Source: Hyphomicrobium sp.
GTDB taxonomy: Bacteria; Pseudomonadota; Alphaproteobacteria; Rhizobiales; Hyphomicrobiaceae
Assembly (NCBI GenBank): GCA_017512425.1
Contig: JAFWGI010000009.1
Coordinates: forward strand, 1 to 64,000
Reading direction: 5' to 3'
Length of the DNA stretch: 64,000 nt
Positions 1-10,011 of the stretch are shown here, one piece after another (within the stretch, counting starts at the first letter, position 1; each line of letters opens with the position of its first letter). The notes beneath the pieces are model-generated. The model ran no database searches. It was not told the origin of the DNA and worked only from the letters and a program-made list of their open reading frames with translations. A program made the translations under genes and the position numbers.

Positions 1-42
1 CCGCCAGCGTTCGTTCTGAGCCAGGATCAAACTCTCAAGTTG
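1..42 (-). rRNA. rrs: 16S ribosomal RNA, 5' end only
   Basis: Read on the minus strand, this is the universal 16S 5' end: CAACTTGAGAGTTTGATCC followed by TGGCTCAGAACGAACGC. The mature 5' end falls near position 42. The rest of the gene and the rRNA operon lie beyond the window start. The promoter and boxA of the operon are visible upstream at 258-451. Confidence 0.97.
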
Positions 43-257
43 AAAGATTTGATTCTGGTTTTTTTGGCTTGGAGGTTAATCCAAGTATTCTACGTAACGG
101 GCACCTTCACATCATGACGCTGCTCCAGTTTCCCGAAGTAACGTCACGGTGAATGGTTAGTTGAAACGCAGAGTTTCCAGAGTCTGTTTGAAATCGATCT
201 TGCGACCGAAATCCGCCAGGACCCCGCCGTCTGCGTTTCCCTTCCTTCAAATTCAAT

Positions 258-270
258 TGTCAAAGAGCAA
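258..270 (-). promoter_or_regulatory. rrn boxA antitermination element in the 16S leader
   Basis: The minus strand reads TTGCTCTTTGACA, close to the boxA consensus TGCTCTTTAACA that recruits NusB/NusE to rRNA transcripts. It lies between the promoter at 423-451 and the 16S start, as expected for a leader boxA. The following leader, down to 43, has no ORF that looks real. Confidence 0.7.
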
Positions 271-422
271 AATCGGAGAACACTAACCCGTCCGGCGGTG
301 TTGCCACCGGATTTTTCGAGACGAATGAGCCGTCACCGGAAGCTCCGGTTTCGAACCCAAGGGTTTCGAGGTTGAATGCCCTGCGAGGGCGGTGAAGCAG
401 TGATGCTCACCAGCGAGACCCG

Positions 423-451
423 TTTAAACAACATCGCCGTTCGAGTGTCAA
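423..451 (-). promoter_or_regulatory. rRNA operon promoter
   Basis: On the minus strand a perfect -35 TTGACA (446-451) is followed by a 17-nt spacer and a -10 TTTAAA (423-428). This is a strong sigma-70 type promoter, and it sits about 380 nt upstream of the 16S 5' end, a normal leader length. The stretch 452-745 between this promoter and the next gene holds no convincing gene. Confidence 0.75.
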
Positions 452-874
452 CACCGATTTTAAAAAATCTTTGCCATACGTCGTAGGCTTGTCATTCACT
501 TGATTCGCTTGATGTTTTTGTGCGTTGCGGGATGTGGATAAGCGCGCATGTGCCAAAAATCTTACAAAAAATTCTTCGCCACGAGACTGCCTGCTTTGCG
601 ATGTGAGGATCAATACGGCGCCGTTTTAACGGCGTTTTGCCGACGTATTGTGTGGCGCAAGTCCGGGAAATCATCGTAGCGATAAGCAGTTCGCTATGAT
701 TTTCGCAGGCTTAACGCCTGCTGTCCGCTGCCGCCGACCAATCGCGTGTGGCGCGGGATACGAAGTTGGCGGGCCTTTTGGTCCGAGGGAGACGTTCAGA
801 GCGTGCTGCTGCGGCGGAGAAAATTGCTGCGCGCGACGGAGGGCGCGATCGCGCTGACACCGCAAGCGCGGACG

Positions 875-2857
875 ATGCCTGGCACGTACGGTGGCCGCGG
901 CGGCAGCTTTTTCAAAGATATCTACGACGTTGACCATCTCGAGCATCGCCAGGGCGGGCGGTTCCGCTGGATGCTGAGCACCTGCCTTGCAGCTGCTGTC
1001 GGTGCCATTTCCATTCTCGTCGTCGTCTATGGCTCATCCGACAAAAACAGCGGCAACGATGGCTTGCTGCCGGCGTTGATTTCAATACGCGACGGCACTC
1101 TCCCAACGCCGACGATGCCGACACCCAAGAACGCCGATGGACTGAAATGGGTTTCGCCAAAAGCAGATCGCCTGCAATTGACGACGGGATCGCTATCGAC
1201 GCGCTACATCATTCACGAGTCGACCAAGAGCCGGCGCGACGGTCGCGAATACGTTCGCCAGAAACCTTATGCGCGCATCGTTGCGCGCTTGGCGTCGGTG
1301 TCGGCAGATGCTGCTCAATCCATCCCGGCATTCAACCCGTTCAAGCTCTACGCCAATACGGCACCGGTAACGTCCAACGACGACGCCGACGAGAAAGCCG
1401 GCAGCGGACTTTCACACACCGATGTCTCCGTAAAAGTCGTCGAGTTGCTCGGTGGTATTTTGCCGGGTGAAGATGGACAGGAACTCGATTCCGCCGAAGT
1501 GCAGGAACTCGTTCAGAGCAGCAGCGCGCCGCAAACCGTCGAAGCAGAATTGCCGCTTGATGCCGCGCCGGAAGCCAACGTGCCACCTGAGGACCTGTCA
1601 CCCGACCAGAAGATCGCGTGGCAACCGCGCGCCGAAACTTCGCAACGCACGAACACCACCGATATCTTCAAAAGCCCTGAAACGCCGGACGATCCGACAG
1701 ACGATTTCGAAGGCGGCGAAGCAAGTGTCGTGACGGTCGGGCGCACCGACACGCTCTCGAAAATCTTGAGCAACGCTGGCGCCGATGCCTGGCAGGTGCG
1801 CGCGATGATCGAAGCCGCGCACAACACCTTCCCGGAAACGGCGCTCGTTCCCGGACAGGAAGTCCGCATCACGCTCGTGCCGTCGCTGACGCAAGCCGAC
1901 AAAAAAGAACCGGCGCGGTTTTCGATTTTCTCAGATGGTCACGATCATCTCGTGACGGTGTCGCGGAATGCGTCCGGTGAATTCTTCGCGTCATCTCAGC
2001 CGCTGATCGGCGAAGAGTTGCAACAGACAGCCGGTGATGGCGAAGGATCGATCTCGTCGACGTTGTATTCGAGCCTGTATCATGCCGGTCAGATGCAGAA
2101 CCTTGATACCGAAACGATCACGCAGATTCTCCGCGTCAATGCGTTCGATACCGACTTCCGTCGCCGCGTTCGTCCAGGCGATACGATGGAATTGTTCTTC
2201 GACATGAAGGACGAGCAATCGACGGATGGACCGCCCGGCGAATTGCTCTACAGCGGCATCAACAGCGGCGGCGCATTTTATCGTTTTTATCGATTCCGCA
2301 CGCTCGATGGACAGATCGACTACTACGACGAGCACGGCAACAACTCGAAGAAATTCTTGATGCGCAAGCCGGTCCGCGGCGACGACGTACGTCTGACGTC
2401 AGGCTTCGGCGTTCGCTACCATCCGCTCTTGAACGTCCGCAAAATGCACACCGGCGTCGACTGGGCGTGTTCACCGGGCACACCCATTCTCGCGTCCGGT
2501 ACGGGCGTTATCGAAGAGGCCGGCCACAAGGGCTACAACGGCAACTATGTTCGTATCCGCCACGCCAACGGCTATCACACCGCGTATAGTCACATGTCGC
2601 GCATCGGCTCAGGCATCACGCCCGGCGTGAAGGTGCGGCAGGGCCAGGTGATCGGATTTGTCGGCTCGACGGGTTTGTCATCCGGCCCGCATTTGCATTT
2701 TGAAGTCCTCGTCAACAGCCGCTTCGTTGACCCGATGTCCATTCAAGTGCCGCGCGAGCGCAAACTCGATGGCAAAGAATTGGCTGATTTCCAGCGCGAA
2801 CGCGCGCGCATCGATGAGTTGATGCGCCGCGCGCCGGTGATGACCGCGAATAAGTAG
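875..2857 (+). CDS. M23 family metallopeptidase, membrane anchored
   Basis: This is a probable peptidoglycan endopeptidase of the LytM/M23 family. From the chosen ATG it is about 660 residues, with one membrane segment near residues 35-55 (LAAAVGAISILVVVYG). A long low-complexity acidic region and a LysM/OapA-like middle part follow (VVTVGRTDTLSKILSNAGAD). The C-terminal M23 domain has the zinc motifs HTGVDWACSPGTPI and GPHLHFEV, both complete. The frame stays open upstream to a GTG at 746. I prefer the ATG at 875 because it gives a short cytoplasmic N-terminus, but neither start has a good ribosome site. It stands alone, convergent with the permease downstream. The domain call is firm; the start is not. 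Confidence 0.9.
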   Translation: MPGTYGGRGGSFFKDIYDVDHLEHRQGGRFRWMLSTCLAAAVGAISILVVVYGSSDKNSGNDGLLPALISIRDGTLPTPTMPTPKNADGLKWVSPKADRLQLTTGSLSTRYIIHESTKSRRDGREYVRQKPYARIVARLASVSADAAQSIPAFNPFKLYANTAPVTSNDDADEKAGSGLSHTDVSVKVVELLGGILPGEDGQELDSAEVQELVQSSSAPQTVEAELPLDAAPEANVPPEDLSPDQKIAWQPRAETSQRTNTTDIFKSPETPDDPTDDFEGGEASVVTVGRTDTLSKILSNAGADAWQVRAMIEAAHNTFPETALVPGQEVRITLVPSLTQADKKEPARFSIFSDGHDHLVTVSRNASGEFFASSQPLIGEELQQTAGDGEGSISSTLYSSLYHAGQMQNLDTETITQILRVNAFDTDFRRRVRPGDTMELFFDMKDEQSTDGPPGELLYSGINSGGAFYRFYRFRTLDGQIDYYDEHGNNSKKFLMRKPVRGDDVRLTSGFGVRYHPLLNVRKMHTGVDWACSPGTPILASGTGVIEEAGHKGYNGNYVRIRHANGYHTAYSHMSRIGSGITPGVKVRQGQVIGFVGSTGLSSGPHLHFEVLVNSRFVDPMSIQVPRERKLDGKELADFQRERARIDELMRRAPVMTANK

Positions 2858-2912
2858 TTTTCTGTTTGCGCCTTGCGACTCTCCTTCGTCGAGCCTGCCG
2901 CAAGGCGCGGCA

Positions 2913-4304
2913 TCAGACCCATCCGGTCGCGTAGTAGACGCCGATCACCACAAAAACCGCCGCCGTCTTGATCAACGTAATCGCAAAAATGTCCTTGTAG
3001 GATTGGCGGTGCGTCAGCCCCGTCACCGCAAGAACCGTAATAACGGCGCCGTTGTGCGGCAGCGTATCCATGCCGCCCGACGCCATCGACGCAACACGGT
3101 GCAACACTTCAAGCGGTATTCCGGCGGCGTTTGCTGCCGCCGTGAACTGCTCCGCCATTGCCGCAAGCGCGATGCTCAATCCGCCCGACGCAGAGCCGGT
3201 TATTCCGGCGAGCGCCGTAACCGTGATCGCTTCATTGACCAGCGGATTGGGGATCGCCTGCAACGCTTCGCGAATGACAAGAAAACCTGGCAGCGCGGCA
3301 ATTACGGCTCCAAATCCATACTCCGACGCCGTGTTCATGGACGCCAAAAGTGCGCCTGATACGGCGGTTTTCGTACCCTCGGCGAACTGTTTCGCGACGC
3401 TGCGCCATGCGAACGCAAGGACCGTTAGAATGCCGAGCAACAGTGCGCCCTCGACGGCCCATATCGCCGTGACCGACGCAACGTCGGCCGTCACCGGCTT
3501 ACCGCCCGGCGTTAAAATGATTTCCGACGTCGTGCCGTAGTAGCCGGCGATTGCCGCTGTCAGCAGCTTGTTCGCGACGCCGACGACGGCGAGCGGCAAG
3601 ACCGCGATCATTGGGTGGACGGCCTCGACGTTATGCGCGATTTCAGGCTCGTTGATGTGATCTGTGCCATAGCCTTCACCGGCAACGAGTGCCGCGCGAC
3701 GACGGGATTCGAGATAAGCGAGCCCGAGCGCCAGCACGAACAGAGCGCCAATCACGCCGAGAACCGGCGCGGCCCAAGCATCGGTTTTAAAGAACGTCGT
3801 CGGGATGATGTTCTGAATTTGCGGCGTGCCGGGAAGCGCGTCCATCGTGAAGGTGAACGCGCCAAGCGCAATCGTCGCCGGGATCAACCGCTTCGGAATA
3901 TCGCTCGCACGGAACATTTCGGCGGCAAACGGATAGACCGCAAACACAACAACAAATAGAGAGACGCCGCCGTACGTAAGCAGCGCCGCAACGAGCACGA
4001 TCGACAAGATTGCGCGCTCGCGGCCGAAAAGCCCGATTGCGGCGGTCACGATCGCGCGCGCGAAACCGCTCATCTCGATCAGTTTCCCAAAAATCGCGCC
4101 GAGCAAAAATACCGGGAAATAGAGCTTCACGAAGCCAACCATCTTTTCCATGAAGAGACCGGTAAACACCGTCGGCACGGCGGCAGGGACGGTCAGCGCA
4201 ACGGCCAGCATGGCAGCGATCGGCGCGAACAGGATGACGCTGTAGCCGCGATAGGCTGCGACCATCAGAAATACCAACGCGGCCAGCGCGATCACAAAGC
4301 TCAT
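2913..4304 (-). CDS. GntP-family permease
   Basis: A 463-residue inner-membrane protein made almost entirely of hydrophobic segments, starting MSFVIALAALVFLMVAAYRG. The length, the N-terminal pair of membrane helices, the conserved PVFLLGAIFGKLIE stretch and the GITGSASGG motif fit the GntP gluconate/organic-acid permease family. The frame runs further upstream to 4379, but I chose 4304 because the minus strand has CTGGAG eight bases before that ATG and the extra residues are not membrane-like. It has no neighbouring catabolic gene, so the substrate (gluconate, or another sugar acid or hydroxy acid) cannot be told. It is convergent with the M23 gene. A possible long hairpin, GCGCCTTGCG with CGCAAGGCGC, lies in the 55-nt gap. 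Confidence 0.85.
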   Translation of the reverse strand: MSFVIALAALVFLMVAAYRGYSVILFAPIAAMLAVALTVPAAVPTVFTGLFMEKMVGFVKLYFPVFLLGAIFGKLIEMSGFARAIVTAAIGLFGRERAILSIVLVAALLTYGGVSLFVVVFAVYPFAAEMFRASDIPKRLIPATIALGAFTFTMDALPGTPQIQNIIPTTFFKTDAWAAPVLGVIGALFVLALGLAYLESRRRAALVAGEGYGTDHINEPEIAHNVEAVHPMIAVLPLAVVGVANKLLTAAIAGYYGTTSEIILTPGGKPVTADVASVTAIWAVEGALLLGILTVLAFAWRSVAKQFAEGTKTAVSGALLASMNTASEYGFGAVIAALPGFLVIREALQAIPNPLVNEAITVTALAGITGSASGGLSIALAAMAEQFTAAANAAGIPLEVLHRVASMASGGMDTLPHNGAVITVLAVTGLTHRQSYKDIFAITLIKTAAVFVVIGVYYATGWV

Positions 4305-4493
4305 AAGTACTCCAGCCGGCAGCACTCCACCCGTCTTTTGCGCGCCGCAGCCCATTCGCCGCGCTGCGGCGCCAATCAAGCACGTCCTTGAAAAATTGCG
4401 AGATACATTCGCCGGCTAAAGCGCGCTGTTTTCAGATGGATGTGAAAATGGAACACGGTTGAGCGGAACAATTTCACGCAAACGATGGTTGCA

Positions 4494-4507
4494 CCTCCAA
4501 TTGGAGG
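4494..4507 (+). promoter_or_regulatory. palindrome covering the ribosome binding site
   Basis: The 14-base perfect palindrome CCTCCAATTGGAGG ends in the Shine-Dalgarno sequence of the next small gene. Folded as a 5-bp stem with an AATT loop, it would hide the ribosome binding site. This may be a simple translational control, but only the sequence symmetry supports it. Confidence 0.4.
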
Positions 4508-4516
4508 AGATTGGCT

Positions 4517-4756
4517 ATGAGACTACTCGCATTTTTGAATGCATTGCTAACAGGCATGTTGGCAACAGCCGCAATCGCACAAAACGCGCCAGCACCCGCG
4601 GAAGGCGCAGGCGAACCCATCTCAACATTGATGTTCTTCACATTCGGTGCGGCGCTCGCAATCGCGATCGGCGCTTTCGTATTCTTTTTGCGATCACGGT
4701 CAAACCGTGCCGCAGCCGAACGCGCTCTCGACCCGAACCATCCGGCCAATAACTGA
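4517..4756 (+). CDS. small membrane protein with signal peptide, unknown function
   Basis: A 79-residue protein I do not recognise. Residues 1-22 look like a cleavable signal peptide (LATAAIAQNAPAP). Residues about 37-58 form a membrane helix (MFFTFGAALAIAIGAFVFFL) followed by a basic stop-transfer stretch RSRSN, so the tail is cytoplasmic. The ATG at 4517 sits seven bases after GGAGGAG. A TTG at 4511 is also in frame but too close to that site. A strong terminator follows at 4815-4842. Confidence 0.7.
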   Translation: MRLLAFLNALLTGMLATAAIAQNAPAPAEGAGEPISTLMFFTFGAALAIAIGAFVFFLRSRSNRAAAERALDPNHPANN

Positions 4757-4814
4757 AGGCCGGCATTTAAAAATCGGCTGCGCTTGCGCGGCACTCAGTA
4801 ATTTCCAAATCAAA

Positions 4815-4842
4815 AGCCGCGGCACTCCGGTGCCGCGGCTTT
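4815..4842. terminator. rho-independent terminator, probably bidirectional
   Basis: An 11-bp GC-rich stem, AGCCGCGGCAC with GTGCCGCGGCT, has a 4-base loop, A residues before it and TTT after it. It lies between the small membrane protein (plus strand) and the end of clpB (minus strand) and can serve both. Confidence 0.85.
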
Positions 4843-4876
4843 ACTGATTGATCGAATGGCCGTCGTCAGTGCACAA

Positions 4877-7474
4877 CTAAGCAGCCACTTTGACCGGCCA
4901 ACCGTTGATCGTCAGCTCACCGTCGCGGACCGATACTGTAACAGGGTCGCCGTCCTTGACGCCGCCGGCCAGAATCTGTTCGGCAAGCGGGTCCTGCACG
5001 TTCCGCTGAATCACGCGCTTCAATGGACGCGCTCCGTAAGCCGCATCGTACCCACGATTGGCGAGCCAGCTGCGCGCCGCATCGTCGAGCTTCAGGGTAA
5101 TCTTGCGATCGGTCAGCAGAGCGTCCAGACGCTTCATCTGAATGTCGACGATACGCCCCATATCTGCACGCTGCAGACGATGGAACAGGATGATCTCATC
5201 GAGACGATTGAGAAACTCCGGCCGGAAGCGCGACCGCACCTCGCTCATCACTTCATCGCGCACGGCGTCGGTATCTTCGCCTTCCTTCTGTTCGACGAGA
5301 TACTGCGCGCCAATGTTCGACGTCAGGATGATCAGCGTGTTCTTGAACGACACGACGCGGCCCTGGCCGTCGGTCAGCCGCCCGTCATCGAGCACCTGCA
5401 GCAGGACGTTGAACACATCCGGATGCGCCTTCTCGATTTCGTCGAACAGCACGATTTGATACGGCCTGCGGCGCACTGCTTCGGTCAGCGCGCCACCTTC
5501 CTCGTAGCCGACATAGCCGGGAGGCGCACCGATCAATCGGGCGACCGAATGCTTCTCCATGTATTCCGACATGTCGATGCGCACGAGCGCGGTGTCGTCG
5601 TCGAAAAGGAATCCGCCGAGCGCTTTCGTAAGCTCGGTTTTGCCAACACCCGTCGGGCCGAGGAACATGAACGATCCGATCGGCCGGTTTGGGTCTTGCA
5701 AGCCGGCACGCGCGCGGCGCACCGCCGTCGAAACCGCGATAACGGCCTCCTTCTGGCCGACGACCCGCTTGCCGAGCGCGTCTTCCATCTTGAGCAGCTT
5801 GTCGCGCTCGCCTTCGAGCATCTTGTCGACCGGAACGCCAGTCCAACGCGAAACAACGGCCGCGATTTGATCGGGCGTCACGGCCTCTTCGAGCATCGCG
5901 CTCTTGCCATCTGCCCCTTCGATCGCACCTAGCTTCTTTTCGAGATCGGGGATGACGCCGTAAGCAAGCTCGCCCGCACGCGCCAAGTTGCCTTTGCGCT
6001 GCATCTGTTCGAGTTCGTTGCGCCGCGCATCGAGCTCTTCCTTGATCTTCTGCGCCGAGCCGAGCTTGTTCTTCTCCGCCTCCCAGCGCGCGGTCATCGT
6101 CTTCGACTGCTCCTGCAGATCGGCGATTGCCTTTTCGAGTTTCGCGAGCCGGTCCTTGGACGCAGTGTCGGTTTCTTTGCGCAAAGCTTCGCGCTCGATC
6201 ATCATTTGCATGAGATCGCGATCAATCGCATCGAGTTCTTCAGGCTTGCTGTCGACCTGCATTCTGAGGCGCGACGACGCCTCGTCCATAAGGTCGATCG
6301 CCTTGTCGGGGAGAAACCGGTCGGTGATGTAGCGGTTCGACAGCGTGGCGGCGGCCACGAGCGCACTGTCGGTGATGCGCACGCCGTGATGCAGCTCATA
6401 CTTTTCCTTGAGGCCGCGCAGGATCGAGATGGTGTCCTCGACGGTCGGCTCGGTCACGAACACAGGCTGGAATCGCCGCGCGAGCGCCGCGTCCTTTTCG
6501 ATGTGCTTGCGGTATTCGTCGAGCGTCGTCGCGCCCACACAGTGCAACTCACCGCGGGCCAATGCCGGCTTCAAAAGATTGCCGGCGTCCATCGCGCCTT
6601 CAGATTTTCCGGCGCCGACGATCGTGTGCAATTCGTCGATAAACAGGATGATCTTGCCGGCTTCAGCCTGCACTTCAGAAAGCACAGATTTCAGCCGCTC
6701 TTCAAACTCGCCACGATATTTGGCGCCCGCGATCAAAGACCCCATGTCGAGGGACAGAAGCTTCTTGTCTTTCAAGCTTTCCGGCACGTCGCCTTTGACG
6801 ATACGCAGCGCAAGGCCTTCCGCGATTGCGGTCTTGCCGACGCCCGGTTCACCGATCAGCACAGGATTGTTCTTCGTGCGCCGCGACAGCACCTGGATCG
6901 TGCGGCGAATTTCTTCGTCGCGGCCGATGACCGGATCGAGCTTGCCGCTCGAGGCTGCTTCCGTCAGATCGCGCGCATATTTCTTCAAGGCGTCATACGC
7001 CTGCTCGGCGGACGCGCTGTCGGCCGTACGGCCCTTACGGATTTCGTTGATCGCCGTGTTGAGCTTGGCAGCCGTTACGCCAGCGTCCTTGAGCGCCTTG
7101 CCGGCGTCGGTCGACACATCGGCGGCCAACGCCAACAGCAATCGCTCGGCGGTGACGAATTTGTCGGATGCCTGGTCGGCAGCTTTTTCGGCGGCATCGA
7201 ATGCACGCGCGGTCTCAGGCGCGAGATAGACTTGGCCTCCCCCGCTTCCCGATACCTTCGGCCGCTTAGCGAGCGACCTCTCTACCGCGGCAAGCGCAGC
7301 TTTGGCGTCGCCGCCGGCGCGGCCAATCAATCCGCTCGCGAGCCCCTCGGGGTCGTCGAGCAAAACTTTCAAAACGTGTTCAGGGGTGAACTGCTGGTGA
7401 TTTTCTCTGAGCGCCAGCGACTGGGCCGATTGAACGAACCCCTTGGCGCGGTCGGTATAACGGTCGAAGTTCAT
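4877..7474 (-). CDS. clpB: ATP-dependent chaperone ClpB
   Basis: An 865-residue hexameric AAA+ disaggregase of the Hsp100 class that rescues aggregated proteins together with DnaK/DnaJ in the cytoplasm. The N-terminal Clp repeat begins [18 protein letters not shown]. The first AAA module has Walker [14 protein letters not shown] and a Walker B ending IDELH. The coiled-coil middle domain lies around residues 400-520, and the second AAA module has [12 protein letters not shown] and [11 protein letters not shown]. The length is normal. I start at 7474 because AAAGGAT sits just upstream and the Clp N-domain begins there; the frame opens further to 7516. It stands alone, as in related genomes. Confidence 0.98.
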   Translation of the reverse strand: MNFDRYTDRAKGFVQSAQSLALRENHQQFTPEHVLKVLLDDPEGLASGLIGRAGGDAKAALAAVERSLAKRPKVSGSGGGQVYLAPETARAFDAAEKAADQASDKFVTAERLLLALAADVSTDAGKALKDAGVTAAKLNTAINEIRKGRTADSASAEQAYDALKKYARDLTEAASSGKLDPVIGRDEEIRRTIQVLSRRTKNNPVLIGEPGVGKTAIAEGLALRIVKGDVPESLKDKKLLSLDMGSLIAGAKYRGEFEERLKSVLSEVQAEAGKIILFIDELHTIVGAGKSEGAMDAGNLLKPALARGELHCVGATTLDEYRKHIEKDAALARRFQPVFVTEPTVEDTISILRGLKEKYELHHGVRITDSALVAAATLSNRYITDRFLPDKAIDLMDEASSRLRMQVDSKPEELDAIDRDLMQMMIEREALRKETDTASKDRLAKLEKAIADLQEQSKTMTARWEAEKNKLGSAQKIKEELDARRNELEQMQRKGNLARAGELAYGVIPDLEKKLGAIEGADGKSAMLEEAVTPDQIAAVVSRWTGVPVDKMLEGERDKLLKMEDALGKRVVGQKEAVIAVSTAVRRARAGLQDPNRPIGSFMFLGPTGVGKTELTKALGGFLFDDDTALVRIDMSEYMEKHSVARLIGAPPGYVGYEEGGALTEAVRRRPYQIVLFDEIEKAHPDVFNVLLQVLDDGRLTDGQGRVVSFKNTLIILTSNIGAQYLVEQKEGEDTDAVRDEVMSEVRSRFRPEFLNRLDEIILFHRLQRADMGRIVDIQMKRLDALLTDRKITLKLDDAARSWLANRGYDAAYGARPLKRVIQRNVQDPLAEQILAGGVKDGDPVTVSVRDGELTINGWPVKVAA

Positions 7475-7743
7475 GTCTTGATCCTTTAGCGCGCTGCGAC
7501 CGCCCGTTACCGGCACGGCTGTAACGCCTTTATTTTTCCAGACTTCAACGAACGATTGCGGCCCACTGGCACCGCTTTCGTACGATGTCAGAGCTTATAT
7601 AGAAACGTGTTTTCGCGAAAAAAGAGGCTCTACCAACCGGCCGCGTGCCTCAATCGAGCCGCACGTCCGCGTAGGTACGAAGACGTATCCCTGAAACCCG
7701 CGACCGGCGCCAGCGTTTGTCACTAGAGGTATGGGAGAGAACG

Positions 7744-8280
7744 ATGGCTGTGAGCCGCAAGAACGAAGAACGGTTTCTGGACTCTGACGAACGTCAACTT
7801 TTGGACAAAACCCGCGGCGCGCAGCTTAGCGGATTATCCGACCAAGACTTGATAGGCACCCTTAGAATGTTGCGCGAGCGCCAGTTGCGGGCACGCGCGA
7901 TAGCCAATCGGCAGAGACGCGAAATGCGCGGTAAGTCGGAGCCCAGATCGAGCGCACCGGCAACGCGCAACGACGGCACGGAACGAAAGAACGAAATTCT
8001 GACCGGAGCCATAAAACGCATCAACAACGAGAGAAATCGCAGGGCAGCTGCCTCCGCTCAGCCCAGCCAGACTTCACTTGCGCGCAAGGCCTTTCGGCTC
8101 AAGAAGGCGGCGGACGGGCGGTCGGCAACGCCGTCGTACAAAACAGCCAACGAGGGCATGCGCGATGTACCGAACACGAAGTATGAGGATCTGTCGCGCC
8201 GGATGGAGATTGGCCGCGTCGTAAAAGCCGTCGCAACCGCGCAAGCTAAGCGGGATGCACGCCAAGACGATCTAAACTGA
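7744..8280 (+). CDS. conserved hypothetical basic protein
   Basis: A 178-residue, charged, soluble protein with no membrane segment, divergent from clpB. The N-terminal half contains LRMLRERQLRARAIANRQRR, and the middle is rich in Arg, Lys and Ala, which suggests helical or nucleic-acid-binding character. I do not recognise a named domain. The ATG at 7744 follows GGGAGAG at a proper distance, so I prefer it over the upstream TTG at 7717. It ends just before a terminator shared with the gene on the other strand. Confidence 0.7.
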   Translation: MAVSRKNEERFLDSDERQLLDKTRGAQLSGLSDQDLIGTLRMLRERQLRARAIANRQRREMRGKSEPRSSAPATRNDGTERKNEILTGAIKRINNERNRRAAASAQPSQTSLARKAFRLKKAADGRSATPSYKTANEGMRDVPNTKYEDLSRRMEIGRVVKAVATAQAKRDARQDDLN

Positions 8281-8340
8281 TTATCGGACTTGCCAAAAGA
8301 CCTTGTCCCGGGCCTCGGCAGTCAACGGGCCAAATAAAAA

Positions 8341-8366
8341 AGCCGCGGAGCGCGATCCGCGGCTTT
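8341..8366. terminator. rho-independent terminator, bidirectional
   Basis: The stem AGCCGCGGA with TCCGCGGCT has a short loop, an A-run before it and TTT after it. It separates the convergent hypothetical gene and the DUF4167 gene. Confidence 0.8.
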
Positions 8367-8395
8367 GTCATGCGACGGCTGATTTTCGGCCGAGC

Positions 8396-9490
8396 TTATT
8401 CCGTCTCGTCGACGGCTGGAGCTGGGGCCGCGGGTTGCGCGGCGGCCTCGCTGTCATCGCGCCGCGGACGGCGGACTGGACGGCGAAGAAACGCCGGTTG
8501 CTCCGACGCTTCGAGCGGCGCCGCTGCTGCAGGTGCCGCTGGCGGCACGGGCGGTTGCGCCATACCGACGACCGGCTGCGGCTGGCCAGCAAACGGCGGT
8601 TGACTGTCGCCGTTCATTGATGGCTGAAAACGCTCGCGGCGCGGCGGACGGCCATTGCCATTGGCGTTGCCATGCATACCGTTGCCGTTGGCGCGACCCT
8701 CGGGCGGGCTGCCGGCGTCATCACCGAACGACTGTTGAGCACGATCTTCGCGGAAGTCACGCTGCTCACGCGGCTGGCCGCGATCGGAACGGTCGCCACG
8801 GTCAAAACGATCGCCGCGGTTGTCGTTGCGATCGTTGCGATTAAATGAGCGTTCGCCACGATCGTTATTGCGATCTTGATTGCGGTCTGGCCGATCGCCG
8901 CGATCGAAACGATTGCCGTCGCGATCGTGACGCTGCTGATTATGCTGGCGGTTATCGCCGCGATTGTCGTGGCGCTGATGGCGATTGTCGTAGCGCGGTT
9001 GGCCATCGTACGAGCGGTGCTGCGGCATGCCACCCTGAGGCTGGCCGCCGCCTTGCGGCTGCCCTTCCATCTGGCCGGCCTGCGGCTGAACGTTGCCGCC
9101 CATATCATCACCGCTGCCTTCGTCGTCGCCGAAATCCTCGCCATCCATGGGATCTTGTGCGTTGAATGTCTGCGCACGCGGGAGATTGCCTTGGAACTCG
9201 CCGCCCTGGCTCATCTGCTGTTCGCGATAGGTCAGGATGATGCGATTATAGTGCTCGGCGTGTTGCAGATAATTTTCTGCCAGCACGCGGTCACCCGACG
9301 ATAAAGCGTCCCGGGCCAGCGAGATATATTTCTCGGCGACGTGGGCGGGCGTGCCGCGCACCTTCACATCGGGACCCGTGCTCTCGAAACTGCGCGTCAG
9401 CGGGTTTTGCGATTTGCGGTTGTTATTGCCGCCGTTATTATTGTTGTTGTTGCGACCGCGGCCGCGACGATTTTGCTGTCCTTGCCTCAT
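8396..9490 (-). CDS. DUF4167 domain-containing protein
   Basis: A 364-residue protein. The first 25 residues are Arg/Gly/Asn-rich with a poly-Asn run. The conserved DUF4167 block follows (VRGTPAHVAEKYISLARDAL, then LAENYLQHAEHYNRII). The rest is a long disordered region full of DRN/DRG repeats, and the C-terminus is Ala/Pro-rich and basic. It resembles an RNA-binding protein in composition, but no function is established. In Hyphomicrobiales this gene regularly sits next to prmC and prfA, as here. The gap of about 520 bases to prmC is unusually long. Confidence 0.88.
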   Translation of the reverse strand: MRQGQQNRRGRGRNNNNNNGGNNNRKSQNPLTRSFESTGPDVKVRGTPAHVAEKYISLARDALSSGDRVLAENYLQHAEHYNRIILTYREQQMSQGGEFQGNLPRAQTFNAQDPMDGEDFGDDEGSGDDMGGNVQPQAGQMEGQPQGGGQPQGGMPQHRSYDGQPRYDNRHQRHDNRGDNRQHNQQRHDRDGNRFDRGDRPDRNQDRNNDRGERSFNRNDRNDNRGDRFDRGDRSDRGQPREQRDFREDRAQQSFGDDAGSPPEGRANGNGMHGNANGNGRPPRRERFQPSMNGDSQPPFAGQPQPVVGMAQPPVPPAAPAAAAPLEASEQPAFLRRPVRRPRRDDSEAAAQPAAPAPAVDETE

Positions 9491-10011
9491 GGGCTCCCGT
9501 TCACGTTACGTTGGTTCGTTCATTGCCCGTCTAACGCCCGGACGGGTATTCCCTCAGGGCTTGTGCGCCCAAAATTCTTCGAGTTTGCCACCATGCCGCG
9601 GCAGCGACCTTCCAGGTCGACTTGGTTTCAATCACACGTCAACGAGGCAAGCCCCCAAAACCCGACGCCCGTCGAAGCGGCCCTCCATTAGGAGCACAGT
9701 CCAAGATGGTATGTCGCGATGACCGCGAGACTCCCCCAAAACGGGGCAAAAACATCAGCACCTTTACACAGATTGTTGCTCTGCGAGCTGTCGCATGAGG
9801 CCGATACTCAAACTCCGGTCTGGCCTGGTGCAGGCCGCCCGCCCGCCGTTGATCGGCCTATGGGCATGCGGCACTTGCAATACATTCTGGCCTTGTCATT
9901 CGACAGATAGGCTACGCGCCAAATCCGGATGTTTAGAAGGTGCCAGAATAAATCTGTTGTGGACACACTATCGCGGAAACGCTGTTAAGCCAACTGAATT
10001 TAAGCGTTCGG
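9491..10011. other. intergenic stretch without a recognised gene
   Basis: About 520 bases lie between two minus-strand genes. The open frames on both strands are short and look like chance. I see no tRNA, hairpin terminator or repeat that I can defend. It should contain the promoter of the DUF4167 gene. Confidence 0.5.

Noticed and set aside
6206..7489. Long plus-strand open frame of 427 codons opposite clpB
   Set aside because: It is the antisense shadow of a perfectly conserved ClpB; GC-rich codon use leaves the reverse frame open. No ribosome site or domain.
7490..7640. Heat-shock (RpoH) promoter before clpB
   Set aside because: Expected from biology, but no convincing CTTGAAA-type -35 with a correctly spaced -10 was found by eye.
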